12,965 nt of DNA from Candidatus Methanoperedens sp. Its GTDB lineage: Archaea; Halobacteriota; Methanosarcinia; Methanosarcinales; Methanoperedenaceae. The notes under the pieces were generated by a model that saw nothing but the letters and a program-made list of their open reading frames with translations, did not search any database and was not told where the DNA came from. Of the stretch, positions 1 to 7,904 are shown in pieces. The translations under genes were made by a program, and so were the position numbers. The first letter of the stretch is position 1; each line of letters opens with the position of its first letter. The stretch is taken from assembly GCA_028679855.1 (NCBI GenBank), contig JAJRAP010000308.1:1-12965 (forward strand). The letters are read 5' to 3'.

Positions 1-881
1 CTTATGAGCAGTTAAAGAATAAACTGGCGCTTGAGGGGCTTTTTTCGCCCGAACATAAAAAAGCGCTGCCACGGTTCCCAAAAAAGATCGGGGTCGCCAC
101 TTCGGAAACCGGAGCTGTCCTTCATGATATACTGACAATCCTGAAAAGAAGATACCCAGTAAGTGTATTGTTCATTCCAACAATAGTGCAGGGAGAATAT
201 GCCGCCAATAGCATAGTCCACTCTATTGAACTTCTTAATAAAACGGACGTTGATATCATTATCATGGGAAGGGGCGGAGGCTCGCTGGAAGACCTGTGGG
301 CGTTCAATGAAGAGGCTGTGGCACGGGCTATTTTTCGCTCAAAGCTCCCCATCATCTCAGCAGTGGGGCACCAGACCGATTATACCATCGCTGATTTTGT
401 GGCAGACGTCCGTGCCCCAACGCCGTCTGCTGCTGCTGAGTTGGCGGTTCCGGACAGGCAGGAAATAATCAGTCAGGTAAAGAGGTTAAGGGAAATATTA
501 ATTGAAAAGCAGCGGCGCGATATCAGAGATCGGTCCCTTCACGCAGCAGAACTCAGGAAGTGCGTGGACCCAAATTTATTTCAGGAACGTCTTGCCAATT
601 ATATGCAGTATATCGATGATATTTCACAGCGTAAGATGCACAGCATTGAAAAGCGGCTTGAAACAAAGACGTCTGCTTTCAGGGCATGCGCCGGTAAACT
701 TGATGCTGTAAGCCCGCTCGGGACTTTTTCACGGGGTTACAGCATAGCGTTGAAACTTCCTGATAAGAAACCGGTACGCAGCATCAGTGAAGTAGAAAAA
801 AACGATGAGATCCAGATCCTTGTTAACGATGGGAAAATCAAATGTGATGTAAATGATAAAGAGGAATGCAAATGGAAATAA
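1..881 (+). CDS. xseA: Exodeoxyribonuclease VII large subunit, 3' part (5' end outside window)
   Basis: Large catalytic subunit of exonuclease VII, which with XseB degrades single-stranded DNA to acid-insoluble oligonucleotides in the cytoplasm. The frame is open from base 3 to the TAA at 879-881, giving about 292 residues; the family is about 400-460 long, so the N-terminal OB-fold is cut off by the window edge. Visible motifs are [16 protein letters not shown] (from about 267) and [14 protein letters not shown] followed by [10 protein letters not shown] (357-440), the catalytic core of the family. A charged, probably coiled-coil stretch covers about 460-680, and the family C-terminal motif [12 protein letters not shown] lies near 711-750. 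One oddity: the usual GHE triad reads GHQ (366-374). The TTG at 168 is internal and not a start. The gene overlaps xseB, so the two are translated together. Exonuclease VII is mainly bacterial and occurs in only some archaea (general knowledge), so an old transfer is likely. Confidence 0.95.
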   Translation, partial: YEQLKNKLALEGLFSPEHKKALPRFPKKIGVATSETGAVLHDILTILKRRYPVSVLFIPTIVQGEYAANSIVHSIELLNKTDVDIIIMGRGGGSLEDLWAFNEEAVARAIFRSKLPIISAVGHQTDYTIADFVADVRAPTPSAAAELAVPDRQEIISQVKRLREILIEKQRRDIRDRSLHAAELRKCVDPNLFQERLANYMQYIDDISQRKMHSIEKRLETKTSAFRACAGKLDAVSPLGTFSRGYSIALKLPDKKPVRSISEVEKNDEIQILVNDGKIKCDVNDKEECKWK

Positions 882-1117
882 GATTTGAAGATAGGCTTGC
901 GGAACTTGAGACAATAGTTGAGAAACTTGAGAAAGGACAGCTTTCCCTTGATGAGAGCCTTGAACTTTTCGAGCACGGCATAATTTTGTCCAGAGAATGT
1001 AACGCCATGCTAAAAAGCGCCAGGCAAAAAGTGGAAAAATTAATAGAAGAGGATAATGGCACGAAGTCTGAGGATTTTGCTCTGCCGAATGAGAATATGG
1101 AAGGAGACCGTAGTTAA
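872..1117 (+). CDS. xseB: Exodeoxyribonuclease VII small subunit
   Basis: Small subunit of exonuclease VII; several copies bind the long helical region of XseA. The product is 81 residues, the normal family length, and carries the family signature [20 protein letters not shown] then [16 protein letters not shown], followed by a charged helix. I prefer the ATG at 872 because GAGG (861-864) lies seven bases before it. The alternative ATG at 866 adds only two residues and has almost no spacing. The start lies inside the end of xseA (10-base overlap, or 16 with the earlier ATG), which implies translational coupling. The TAA stop at 1115-1117 overlaps the stop of the convergent membrane-protein gene on the other strand. 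Confidence 0.93.
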   Translation: MEIRFEDRLAELETIVEKLEKGQLSLDESLELFEHGIILSRECNAMLKSARQKVEKLIEEDNGTKSEDFALPNENMEGDRS

Positions 1118-1335
1118 TCTTCCAGTAATTTCTTCCCCTTTGTAAAACCAAATACCGATGCAGCGGCTATTATCAATACAATAATGATCAGGGATATGCT
1201 TGATGTTGTCGTACGTTCCATATTATGCAGGATAAGACGGTAGAGAAGGTCGGCAGTCCAGATGCCCACGATGAGTCCCATGAACCCGAATACAGCGGCA
1301 TATCCCGAATTTTTAATTATGTCTGATATTGTCAT
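1114..1335 (-). CDS. Small two-helix membrane protein, function unknown
   Basis: I do not recognise this 73-residue protein. Two hydrophobic stretches are clear: residues about 10-35 (AAVFGFMGLIVGIWTADLLY) and 47-64 (SISLIIIVLIIAAASVFGF). A short polar loop containing MERTTTSS separates them, and the protein ends in a basic/acidic tail (KGKKLLED). This is the pattern of a small integral membrane hairpin. The gene converges on xseB and the two TAA stops share the palindrome TTAA at 1114-1117. Its start at 1335 lies about 90 bases from aroD, transcribed the other way, so the AT-rich gap between them must hold both promoters. No strong Shine-Dalgarno site is visible. The hydrophobic pattern and clean placement between genes support a real gene; the function is open. 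Confidence 0.6.
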   Translation of the reverse strand: MTISDIIKNSGYAAVFGFMGLIVGIWTADLLYRLILHNMERTTTSSISLIIIVLIIAAASVFGFTKGKKLLED

Positions 1336-1363
1336 AATATTGTATGGATACTGTATTTTAGTG

Positions 1364-1375
1364 TATTAAATATAT
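1364..1375 (+). promoter_or_regulatory. Putative TATA box upstream of aroD
   Basis: TATTAAATATAT lies about 50-60 bases before the aroD ATG and would give a leader of roughly 25-30 bases. No Shine-Dalgarno site precedes the ATG. A weaker AT-rich element (TTATCATAA, 1396-1404) sits where a leaderless transcript would place it, so the exact start site is open. The first element is near-symmetric and could also serve the divergent membrane-protein gene. Confidence 0.4.
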
Positions 1376-1424
1376 CGAATATAGTGACATAACCCTTATC
1401 ATAAAGCAGTATCATCTATCTAAC

Positions 1425-2099
1425 ATGGCGCAAATAGGCAGCGTAACACTCAATAGATCTATCGTGGCAGCAATAGGAGAGATGCCATTTGATTCTGCGA
1501 AAAGGGCAAAAGAACTTGGCGCAGATATCCTGGAACTCAGGATAGACCTTCTGGACTCAGATGCGCATCTGGCACTTCAGGATATAAAAAAAACAGGTCT
1601 GCCTGTCATTATTACAAACCGCATGAAACAAGAAGGAGGTGCCTGGAAGGGAAGCGAGGATGAGCGAATTCGGACATTGATCTCCCTTCTGCCCATGGCT
1701 GATGCCGTAGATATTGAGTTATGCGCTAAAGACAGGGACGCAGTGGTTAAAAAAGCCAGAGACGCCGGGAAAACCGTCATAATTTCGACGCATGATTTTC
1801 AAAAAACACCTAGCAACGACATCATGAAAGGAATTATCAGCAAATCATTTGCCGCTGGTGCTGACATTGCAAAGCTTGCTATGATGCCGAACTCGCTTGC
1901 GGACGTGCTGCGGTTGTTCAACGTCACTCTTAAAACAGAAAGGGAGGTATGCGTGATAGCGATTGGAGAGACTGGCAGGCATTCGCGCGTGGTAGCCCCG
2001 CTATACGGCTCTGTCATGACCTACGGTTATGTGGAAAAAGCCACAGCCCCCGGACAGTTGAGAGTGGATGAATTAAAGCAGGTCATGAAACTCCTCTGA
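1425..2099 (+). CDS. aroD: 3-dehydroquinate dehydratase, type I
   Basis: Converts 3-dehydroquinate to 3-dehydroshikimate by a Schiff-base mechanism, in the shikimate route to aromatic amino acids; cytoplasmic. The product is 224 residues, typical of archaeal type I enzymes, which form a TIM barrel. By alignment from memory with the E. coli enzyme, the active-site set is complete: E37 and R39 (ELRID), R66 (ITNR), H123 (STHDF), the Schiff-base lysine K150 (IAKLAM), R188 (GRHSR) and Q211 (APGQ). The ATG at 1425 is the only sensible start and begins a normal family N-terminus; it has no clear Shine-Dalgarno site. The gene stands alone here: xseB and a membrane protein lie upstream, a minus-strand membrane protein converges downstream, and no other shikimate-pathway gene is within the window. 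Confidence 0.96.
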   Translation: MAQIGSVTLNRSIVAAIGEMPFDSAKRAKELGADILELRIDLLDSDAHLALQDIKKTGLPVIITNRMKQEGGAWKGSEDERIRTLISLLPMADAVDIELCAKDRDAVVKKARDAGKTVIISTHDFQKTPSNDIMKGIISKSFAAGADIAKLAMMPNSLADVLRLFNVTLKTEREVCVIAIGETGRHSRVVAPLYGSVMTYGYVEKATAPGQLRVDELKQVMKLL

Positions 2100-2126
2100 T
2101 TTTCATGCAGACTGCCTGAATATTGC

Positions 2127-2507
2127 CTATTTTGAAGGAGGTAACGAGGAGTATATCAGCCTGTACCAATAGTATCCTAATTGAACTAATAGGGTTATTA
2201 CAGCAAGTCCCATTAAATCGAAGATGATCGTCTCTGCTGGACTTTGTATTGGGAGTTCCAATAACTCCAAAAACTGTATCACCCTTCGCAGGGCAATAAA
2301 GGCGCCAGTTGCCAACAAGTATACCCAGTTTCTCACCAGAAAATTTTCATCCAGAAAAACCATAGTTTTCAATAGATTTTTATCTAACCGCTTCCACACC
2401 AGACAGATTTTGAAAACGAAAAATAACCCTATAAATGCAACGATAATGGAACATCCTACTAATATAAGAGAAATACTCACTATGTTTGTCATAATTAAAA
2501 TAACCAT
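2127..2507 (-). CDS. Three-helix membrane protein, function unknown
   Basis: I do not recognise this 126-residue protein. Hydrophobic segments lie at about residues 6-35 (ISLILVGCSIIVAFIGLFFVF), 57-76 (WVYLLATGAFIALRRVIQFL) and 92-117 (IIFDLMGLAVITLLVQLGYYW). Charged linkers (KRLDKNLLKT; LELLELPIQSPAE) separate them. The arginine pair within the second segment and acidic residues between segments resemble small archaeal membrane-sensor domains, but nothing identifies a substrate. The first ATG (2507) and an ATG five codons later are both possible starts; neither has a clear Shine-Dalgarno site. It follows the DUF2111 gene by 61 bases on the same strand. It could share that gene's transcript or use its own AT-rich element at 2545-2556. 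It converges on aroD with only 27 bases between the stops. Confidence 0.65.
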   Translation of the reverse strand: MVILIMTNIVSISLILVGCSIIVAFIGLFFVFKICLVWKRLDKNLLKTMVFLDENFLVRNWVYLLATGAFIALRRVIQFLELLELPIQSPAETIIFDLMGLAVITLLVQLGYYWYRLIYSSLPPSK

Positions 2508-2544
2508 GTTCTTTTGGTTATTTAAATCTTTTCTAACAGAAAAA

Positions 2545-2556
2545 GTATATTATAGT
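2545..2556 (-). promoter_or_regulatory. Possible TATA box for the three-helix membrane protein
   Basis: On the minus strand this reads ACTATAATATAC, 38-49 bases before the ATG at 2507. That would give a leader of about 15-20 bases. The 61-base gap to the upstream DUF2111 gene is AT-rich throughout, so the assignment is weak. Confidence 0.3.
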
Positions 2557-2568
2557 TACTTTTAGGAT

Positions 2569-2994
2569 TTAAAAAAGTGCAAGACCCACTCGTTTCCTTA
2601 TGGCTTCTTGTAGCTGCTTTATACTTTCAGGGTTATTGCCAACAAAACGACCCAAATCCACAGTCCCAACCACATCCAATACACCGATTGTTGCAATCGC
2701 ATATCCTTCTTTATCTCTTATAGGGGCAGCAACTACAGGAATTCCGGCATATTGACCGCTTGGAGGGACGGTGCGTAATGTCCTGTTCTCTTTTAAGACC
2801 TGTTCCAGCACAGGACCGGTATATTCAGTATCGAGTATCTTTCCTTTTTCAATTCTGACCCCTTTTTTATTGAGGCTCCTCATGGCTATAGGCAATCCCA
2901 AAAGTTCATGTATTGCCATGGCAATTGGAGCAATTTCTTCGCCTGTAGAGTCGGTGGATGTTGATATTTTTGAGTACTTGATCTTATCAGCCAT
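2569..2994 (-). CDS. DUF2111 family protein
   Basis: This matches DUF2111 as I remember it, a conserved family of methanogen-type archaea with no assigned function. From the ATG at 2994 the product is 141 residues, soluble, with no membrane segment. Recognisable blocks are GEEIAPIAMAIHELLGLPIA, the segment KKGVRIEKGKILDTEYTGPV, and VVAAPIRDKEGYAIATIGVL followed by DVVGTVDLG. The last block looks like the β-strands of a small sensor (GAF-like) fold; that is inference. The frame is open back to 3066, but the extra 24 residues would be translated promoter sequence. Start 2994 has AGAGAT shortly upstream and begins the conserved part. The gene is divergent from carB with about 115 bases between the starts, which makes shared regulation possible. 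Confidence 0.8.
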   Translation of the reverse strand: MADKIKYSKISTSTDSTGEEIAPIAMAIHELLGLPIAMRSLNKKGVRIEKGKILDTEYTGPVLEQVLKENRTLRTVPPSGQYAGIPVVAAPIRDKEGYAIATIGVLDVVGTVDLGRFVGNNPESIKQLQEAIRKRVGLALF

Positions 2995-3031
2995 GAGTTT
3001 ATCTCTTCTGAAAGCTACTGATATATATCCT

Positions 3032-3040
3032 AAATTTAAT
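3032..3040 (-). promoter_or_regulatory. Putative TATA box for the DUF2111 gene
   Basis: The minus strand reads ATTAAATTT here, 38-46 bases before the ATG at 2994. It would place transcription start near 3008-3012 and leave room for the AGAGAT ribosome site. It lies back to back with the carB promoter element. Confidence 0.4.
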
Positions 3041-3052
3041 ACTATATAAAAG
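3041..3052 (+). promoter_or_regulatory. Putative TATA box for carB
   Basis: ACTATATAAAAG is a close match to the archaeal TATA consensus. It would place transcription start near 3070-3078 and give a leader of 30-40 bases that includes the strong Shine-Dalgarno site. A second AT-rich stretch at 3071-3082 (TATTAAATATTA) is too close to that site to be the main box. Confidence 0.5.
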
Positions 3053-3097
3053 CTCTCCAAAATCAAAAGGTATTAAATATTAGATATCTTTTCAGTA

Positions 3098-3105
3098 GGA
3101 GGTGA
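3098..3105 (+). promoter_or_regulatory. Strong Shine-Dalgarno site setting the carB TTG start
   Basis: GGAGGTGA is a full match to the archaeal anti-Shine-Dalgarno sequence, four bases before the TTG at 3110. It decides the start, since no ATG or GTG fits the family N-terminus. Confidence 0.75.
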
Positions 3106-3109
3106 AATT

Positions 3110-6100
3110 TTGCCCAAAAGAGAGGACATACATAAGGTACTTATCATAGGCTCGGGCCCGATCGTGATCGGTCAGGCAGCTGAGTTCGATTATTCAGGCA
3201 CACAGGCATGCAAGGCGCTTCGACAGCTGGGTTACGAGATCGTGCTTGTCAACTCCAATCCTGCAACCATCATGACCGATCCCGGAATGGCGGACAGGAC
3301 TTATTTAGAACCGCTCAACGCAGAGATGCTTGAGAAGATCATTGAAAAAGAGCGTCCTGATGCCGTACTGCCCAATCTGGGAGGTCAGAACGGACTGAAC
3401 CTGACATCAGAACTTTATAAAAAAGGCGTTCTTGAAAAATACGGCGTAAAAATACTGGGGGTACAGGCTGATGCTATCGAGCGGGGTGAAGACAGGATCG
3501 CTTTCAAGGAAACAATGAATAAACTTGGAATAGAGGTGCCACGCAGTGAAGCGACCCTCAGTGTGGAAGGCGCTGAAAAGATAGCGCAAGAACTGGGATA
3601 TCCAGTAGTCATTCGACCTGCCTACACTATGGGAGGAACAGGCGGAGGATTGGTTTACAATGTTGATGAACTCAGGACGATCGCAAGCCGGGGCATTTCT
3701 GCAAGTCTTGTCGGGCAGATATTAATAGAAGAATCTGTGCTTGGCTGGGAGGAACTCGAACTTGAAGTCGTGCGGGATGCGGATAACAACAAGATCACCG
3801 TATGCTTCATAGAGAACGTCGATGCCATGGGCGTTCACACAGGCGACAGTTTCTGCACAGCCCCAATGCTCACGATAAAAAAAGAACTCCAGGAAAGACT
3901 GCAAGAGTACTCTTACCGCATTGTGGAAGCTATTGGTGTGATAGGCGGCACGAACATTCAGTTCGCTCACGATCCAGTGTCTGACCGGGTAGTTGCGATA
4001 GAGATCAATCCACGCACGTCACGCTCATCAGCCCTTGCGTCAAAAGCTACAGGCTTCCCAATTGCGCTTGTCTCGGCAAAACTAGCTGGAGGCTTGTTAC
4101 TTTCCGATATTCCCTACTGGCGCGATGGAACACTCGATAAATATACTCCATCCGGGGATTACGTTGTCGTGAAGTTTGCCAGATGGGCTTTTGAAAAGTT
4201 CCCCGGCTCGATCGATAAGCTCGGGACACAGATGCGTGCTGTGGGCGAGGTAATGAGCATAGGGAAAACATATAAAGAAGCATTCCAGAAAGCCATACGG
4301 TCGCTTGAGACAGGACGCTATGGACTTGGCTTTGCTAAAAATTTCAATAAGCTCACACTTGATAAATTGCGCAAGTTATTGATCGAGCCTTCGTCAGAAC
4401 GCCAGTTCATCATGTATGAAGCGCTGCGAAAGGGAATGCCTGTCGAGGAACTGTACCAACTTACTCATATAAAACACTGGTTCGTGCAGCAAATGAAAGA
4501 ACTTGTAGAACTGGAAAACGAGATACTTAAGTATAGAGGCAAAGTGCTGCCCGATGCTCTTCTTATCAGGACGAAAAAAGACGGCTTCTCTGACAGGTAC
4601 CTCGGAAAGATACTGGGAGTCCCTGAAAAACAGATCCGAAAACATCGTCTTTCCCTTGGACTGCGGCAGGCATGGAATATCGTACCGGTCAGCGGGGCTG
4701 AGAATGTGGCATATTATTATTCCACATATAACGCTCCTGATGAAGTGCCTGTATCTGACAGGAAGAAGATCATGATAATTGGCGGCGGACCTAACAGGAT
4801 AGGTCAGGGTATTGAGTTTGATTATACTTGCGTCCATGCTGCATTGAAGCTTCGCGAAATGGGATATGAATCCATTATGGTCAACTGCAACCCTGAAACA
4901 GTTTCTACGGATTACGATACATCGGACAAGCTGTATTTTGAGCCCGTTACTGTAGAGGATGTGCTGAGCATCTATGAGAAAGAAAAACCTGAGGGGGCAA
5001 TTGTTCAGTTCGGCGGGCAGACGCCCCTTAACATTGCTGAGGAACTTGAAGAAGCTGGCGTAAAAATACTTGGCACTTCAGTTGAAAGCATTGACCTTGC
5101 GGAAGACCGTGAACGATTCTCTGATGTTATCAGGAAACTGAATATCCCGGCGCCTGAACATGGTACAGCCACTTCGCTCGAACAGGCTCTCAAGGTTGCC
5201 GCACGCATAGGCTATCCTCTCATTGTTCGTCCATCCTATGTACTGGGCGGGCGGGGTATGGAGATAGTATATGACAAGGAAAAGCTCAGAAAATATGTTG
5301 AAGGGGCTATCGAGATCACTCCGGAGAAGCCGATGCTTATCGATAAGTTCCTCGAAGACGCACTCGAATGTGAAGTGGATGCTATTTCAGATGGCAAAGA
5401 GGTGTTCATCCCTTCGATCATGGAACATATCGAACTTGCGGGGATCCATTCTGGAGACAGCGCTTGCGTGCTGCCACCGATAGGGATAAAAGAGGATCAA
5501 CTAAAGACCCTTGAAGAATACACAAGAAGAATAGCGATGGAACTTAAAGTTATCGGGCTTATTAATATCCAGTATGCGATCCAGAAGAGAAAAGTATTTA
5601 TTCTTGAGGCAAACCCGCGTGCATCGCGTACAGTGCCTCTTGTTTCGAAAGTTACAGGAGTGTCGATGGCGCGTATCGCCACAGAGATCCTGCTGGGAGC
5701 AAAGTTGAAAGAAATGGACACGCATCAGCGCAAATATTCACATTATGGTGTGAAGGAGGCGGTTTTCCCTTTCAACATGTTCCCTGAGGTCGATCCAGTG
5801 CTTGGACCTGAGATGCGATCAACTGGTGAAGTTCTGGGGCTTGCTAATTCGTTCGCATTGGCATTCTTCAAATCACAGGTTGCTGCAGGGTTTGCACCGC
5901 CGCTTGAGGGAACTGCGCTTATTACTGTTGCATCAGGTGACAGGGATCGCGCGCTGCCAGTAGCTAAAGAACTGGCTGATATGGGCTTTAAGATACTTGC
6001 CACAGATGGCACTGCTGAATTTTTAGGAGAGAAAGGGATAATTTGCGAAAGTGTCAAGAAATTGCATGAGGGGTGCCCCAATATCGTGGATCTCATGAAG

Positions 6101-6310
6101 AACAGGCAGATCCAATTCTTGCTGAACACCCCGGCGGGGAAACAGAGTTTCTATGACGACAGCTACATTCGAAAATCTGCCATCAAATACAAGATACCAT
6201 ATTTCACGACCACGGATGCTGGAAGGGCTGCTGCGAAGGGAATAAAAGCTGCACGGGAAAATCGCATCGAGGTGAGATCCCTTCAGGAATACCATGAAGA
6301 GATAAAATAA
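3110..6310 (+). CDS. carB: Carbamoyl phosphate synthetase, large (ammonia-handling) subunit
   Basis: Makes carbamoyl phosphate from bicarbonate, two ATP and ammonia channelled from the glutaminase subunit CarA, for pyrimidine and arginine synthesis; cytoplasmic. The product is 1066 residues, full length for the family (about 1070). The duplicated layout is plain. In the N-terminal half, IIGSGPIVIGQAAEFDYSG is near residue 12, the ATP-grasp loop IRPAYTMGGTGGG is near 168-180, and EINPRTSRSSA is near 297. A helical oligomerisation region follows at about 400-550. In the C-terminal half, IIGGGPNRIGQGIEFDY is near 559, IVRPSYVLGGRG is near 705-716, and EANPRASRTVP is near 833. The last 130 residues (from GTALITVASGDRD, about 934) form the MGS-like allosteric domain. 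Translation starts at TTG behind a perfect Shine-Dalgarno site. carA is not adjacent: the upstream neighbour is the divergent DUF2111 gene and the downstream neighbour is a convergent ATPase gene. Confidence 0.98.
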   Translation: MPKREDIHKVLIIGSGPIVIGQAAEFDYSGTQACKALRQLGYEIVLVNSNPATIMTDPGMADRTYLEPLNAEMLEKIIEKERPDAVLPNLGGQNGLNLTSELYKKGVLEKYGVKILGVQADAIERGEDRIAFKETMNKLGIEVPRSEATLSVEGAEKIAQELGYPVVIRPAYTMGGTGGGLVYNVDELRTIASRGISASLVGQILIEESVLGWEELELEVVRDADNNKITVCFIENVDAMGVHTGDSFCTAPMLTIKKELQERLQEYSYRIVEAIGVIGGTNIQFAHDPVSDRVVAIEINPRTSRSSALASKATGFPIALVSAKLAGGLLLSDIPYWRDGTLDKYTPSGDYVVVKFARWAFEKFPGSIDKLGTQMRAVGEVMSIGKTYKEAFQKAIRSLETGRYGLGFAKNFNKLTLDKLRKLLIEPSSERQFIMYEALRKGMPVEELYQLTHIKHWFVQQMKELVELENEILKYRGKVLPDALLIRTKKDGFSDRYLGKILGVPEKQIRKHRLSLGLRQAWNIVPVSGAENVAYYYSTYNAPDEVPVSDRKKIMIIGGGPNRIGQGIEFDYTCVHAALKLREMGYESIMVNCNPETVSTDYDTSDKLYFEPVTVEDVLSIYEKEKPEGAIVQFGGQTPLNIAEELEEAGVKILGTSVESIDLAEDRERFSDVIRKLNIPAPEHGTATSLEQALKVAARIGYPLIVRPSYVLGGRGMEIVYDKEKLRKYVEGAIEITPEKPMLIDKFLEDALECEVDAISDGKEVFIPSIMEHIELAGIHSGDSACVLPPIGIKEDQLKTLEEYTRRIAMELKVIGLINIQYAIQKRKVFILEANPRASRTVPLVSKVTGVSMARIATEILLGAKLKEMDTHQRKYSHYGVKEAVFPFNMFPEVDPVLGPEMRSTGEVLGLANSFALAFFKSQVAAGFAPPLEGTALITVASGDRDRALPVAKELADMGFKILATDGTAEFLGEKGIICESVKKLHEGCPNIVDLMKNRQIQFLLNTPAGKQSFYDDSYIRKSAIKYKIPYFTTTDAGRAAAKGIKAARENRIEVRSLQEYHEEIK

Positions 6311-6381
6311 AAGGCAAGTTCGCCGTTCCATGTCAAAAGGTCTGGCGTATAGGAGGTGGCTCCTTCGAAAGCAGATGAGGT

Positions 6382-7710
6382 TCACTGAAATGCTTGATCG
6401 TGGGGGTTGTGGGGTAGCGGCTTTCTTTCAAGCAGCCACTTCCAGAGCGGTACGAAATTGACGATCTTTTTACCATGCTTTTCACTTGTTTCCATGTCTT
6501 CTGTTATGATGGTTCCCTCATCAAGGTCGAAATCGTTCAGGGCATCAAGCAAACCTTCCAGTTCCCTTTCTTTATTTTCTTCCGTGATAGAATAACAGAC
6601 CTGAAAAGCTGATGTAATAACTCTGCCCTTCTTTATTATTAAATCGCATTCATACCTGTTCACGTAATAATATACTTCTTCATTGTTTTTCTGAAATTCC
6701 AGAAATACAGCATTTTCATAAAGTTTTCCCAGATCTTCGCTGAACTTAAAGCCTACTAAATTCCGTAAGCCGGTATCAATCGAATAAACTTTTCTTGGAT
6801 TTATCTCCTGTTCCTTCAGCGAATACGAGAATTTATTGATAAAGAATAACATATATGCGTCCCTCAGATATGAAGAAAACCGTTCAACACTGTCCAGGCT
6901 TAAACCAATGAAGTTCGCCACTTTCCTGAATGATGAAGGAGAGGCGATATTTGTCAAATAAAATTTTGCGAGACTCCTCAATTTATCAACTTTCTTGATA
7001 CTGTATCTTTCGGCTACATCGCGAAGTATGATATCCTCGAAATACCTGCCCAATATCTCTTCTTTTTCCTGAGACAGTGTAACGCGTGGAAAACCTCCCG
7101 ATGCAAGATATTCCCGCAGCATCTGCTTTATTCTTGTCTTATTTGACAGCATTTCCAGTCTTGTTTTGAATTTCAGATCATTGAACTCAAGAAACTCCCG
7201 GAACGTCAATGGATAGACACGTATATCGACATGTCTTCCAGTCAGCGCCGTCCCGAGTTCCCTGCTCAGCAAACTGGCGGATGATCCTGAAACGAATATG
7301 TTCGCACTTGCTTTTTCATGCAGTGCGCGCACGAACCTTTCCCATCCGTTTACATGCTGGACTTCGTCAAGGAACAGGTTCGGCGTTGATACTGGCTGCA
7401 CTATCTCCAGATAAGCTTCAAATACCTCATTCAAGAATTTTAAGGAGAGGTCATCGATGAACTTTGGCTCTTCAAAATTAATATACAGAAAGTTCTTCCT
7501 GTCCTCCCCTCCCTCGATCAATCTCCTGATATATTGTTTCATCAGGGTTGATTTTCCAGAACGCCTTACTCCAGTTATGAATACGACCTGTCCGGTCTTT
7601 ATCATGTTTTCAAATCGTTCCAGATATTCTTCTCGCGGGATCCCTGTGTCTTGCGTCTTTGACCAGAAATTCCATTCATCCAGTATCTCGATTATTCGAT
7701 CTTTTTCCAT
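6382..7710 (-). CDS. AAA-family ATPase with DUF4143 C-terminal domain
   Basis: An ATP-binding protein of the widespread stand-alone AAA/DUF4143 family, whose cellular role is unknown. From the ATG at 7710 it has 442 residues. Walker A is GVRRSGKST (about 47-55), Walker B is LFLDE (112-116), and a sensor-like FVSGSSASLL (139-148) precedes the family motif TGRHVDIRVYPLTFREFL (157-174). A winged-helix-like middle leads into the DUF4143 part. That part ends in a region resembling a PD-(D/E)XK nuclease fold (ENAVFLEF, then YECDLIIKKG, then AFQVCYSI); whether it cuts anything is unknown. The frame is also open from an ATG at 7752, adding 14 residues. I prefer 7710 because TTTTAAA lies about 25 bases before it, as for a leaderless transcript, and MEKDRIIEILDEWNFW is the usual family N-terminus. 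The gene converges on carB. Parts of it (for example 6661-6720) are clearly more AT-rich than carB, hinting at transfer. Confidence 0.92.
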   Translation of the reverse strand: MEKDRIIEILDEWNFWSKTQDTGIPREEYLERFENMIKTGQVVFITGVRRSGKSTLMKQYIRRLIEGGEDRKNFLYINFEEPKFIDDLSLKFLNEVFEAYLEIVQPVSTPNLFLDEVQHVNGWERFVRALHEKASANIFVSGSSASLLSRELGTALTGRHVDIRVYPLTFREFLEFNDLKFKTRLEMLSNKTRIKQMLREYLASGGFPRVTLSQEKEEILGRYFEDIILRDVAERYSIKKVDKLRSLAKFYLTNIASPSSFRKVANFIGLSLDSVERFSSYLRDAYMLFFINKFSYSLKEQEINPRKVYSIDTGLRNLVGFKFSEDLGKLYENAVFLEFQKNNEEVYYYVNRYECDLIIKKGRVITSAFQVCYSITEENKERELEGLLDALNDFDLDEGTIITEDMETSEKHGKKIVNFVPLWKWLLERKPLPHNPHDQAFQ

Positions 7711-7763
7711 GGAATTTGTTATGTTGTGCCTGTTTAAAAGTATATCGGTCATTATTAAGTAAA

Positions 7764-7784
7764 AGTGACAGATAAGATGTCATT
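7764..7784 (-). repeat. Imperfect inverted repeat upstream of the ATPase gene
   Basis: TGACA (7766-7770) and TGTCA (7778-7782) are an exact 5-base inverted repeat around a 7-base spacer. It can be extended outward by a G-U pair and an A-T pair. It lies between a TATA-like stretch (7789-7800, minus strand TATAATATTTTA) and the ATPase start codons. It could therefore be an operator or a hairpin in a short leader. Short repeats like this also arise by chance. Confidence 0.3.
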
Positions 7785-7869
7785 TGCTTAAAATATTATA
7801 ACCTCCAGTATCTGCAGCATTTGCATGATGATACGGGTGCGTTCGGGCGCAAGCTCGCCAATCCACCAT

Positions 7870-7881
7870 CATTTTATATCC
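7870..7881 (+). promoter_or_regulatory. Putative TATA box and partial Shine-Dalgarno before the MFS gene
   Basis: CATTTTATATCC lies 24-35 bases before the ATG at 7905, the distance expected for a leaderless or very short-leader transcript. AAGGCGG (7894-7900), just before the ATG, is only a partial ribosome site. Confidence 0.4.
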
Positions 7882-7904
7882 TAAAAAAAGATAAAGGCGG
7901 TCCC

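Noticed and set aside
2995..3066. N-terminal extension of the DUF2111 protein
   Set aside because: It would translate the AT-rich divergent promoter region, and the conserved part begins at the ATG at 2994.
6311..6345. Possible terminator between carB and the ATPase gene
   Set aside because: GGC-AAGTTC-GCC gives only three pairs. The following T-rich run exists on the minus strand only, inside the carB end, so it is too weak to list.
6374..6460. Short plus-strand frame after carB starting MRFTEMLDRGGCG
   Set aside because: It is only 28 residues, overlaps the end of the ATPase gene, and resembles nothing I can name. The nearby GGAGGTGG is 14 bases or more away, too far to be convincing.
7821..7904. 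TTG start adding 28 residues to the MFS transporter
   Set aside because: The added part is polar, unlike the family N-terminus, and crosses the probable TATA box at 7870-7881.
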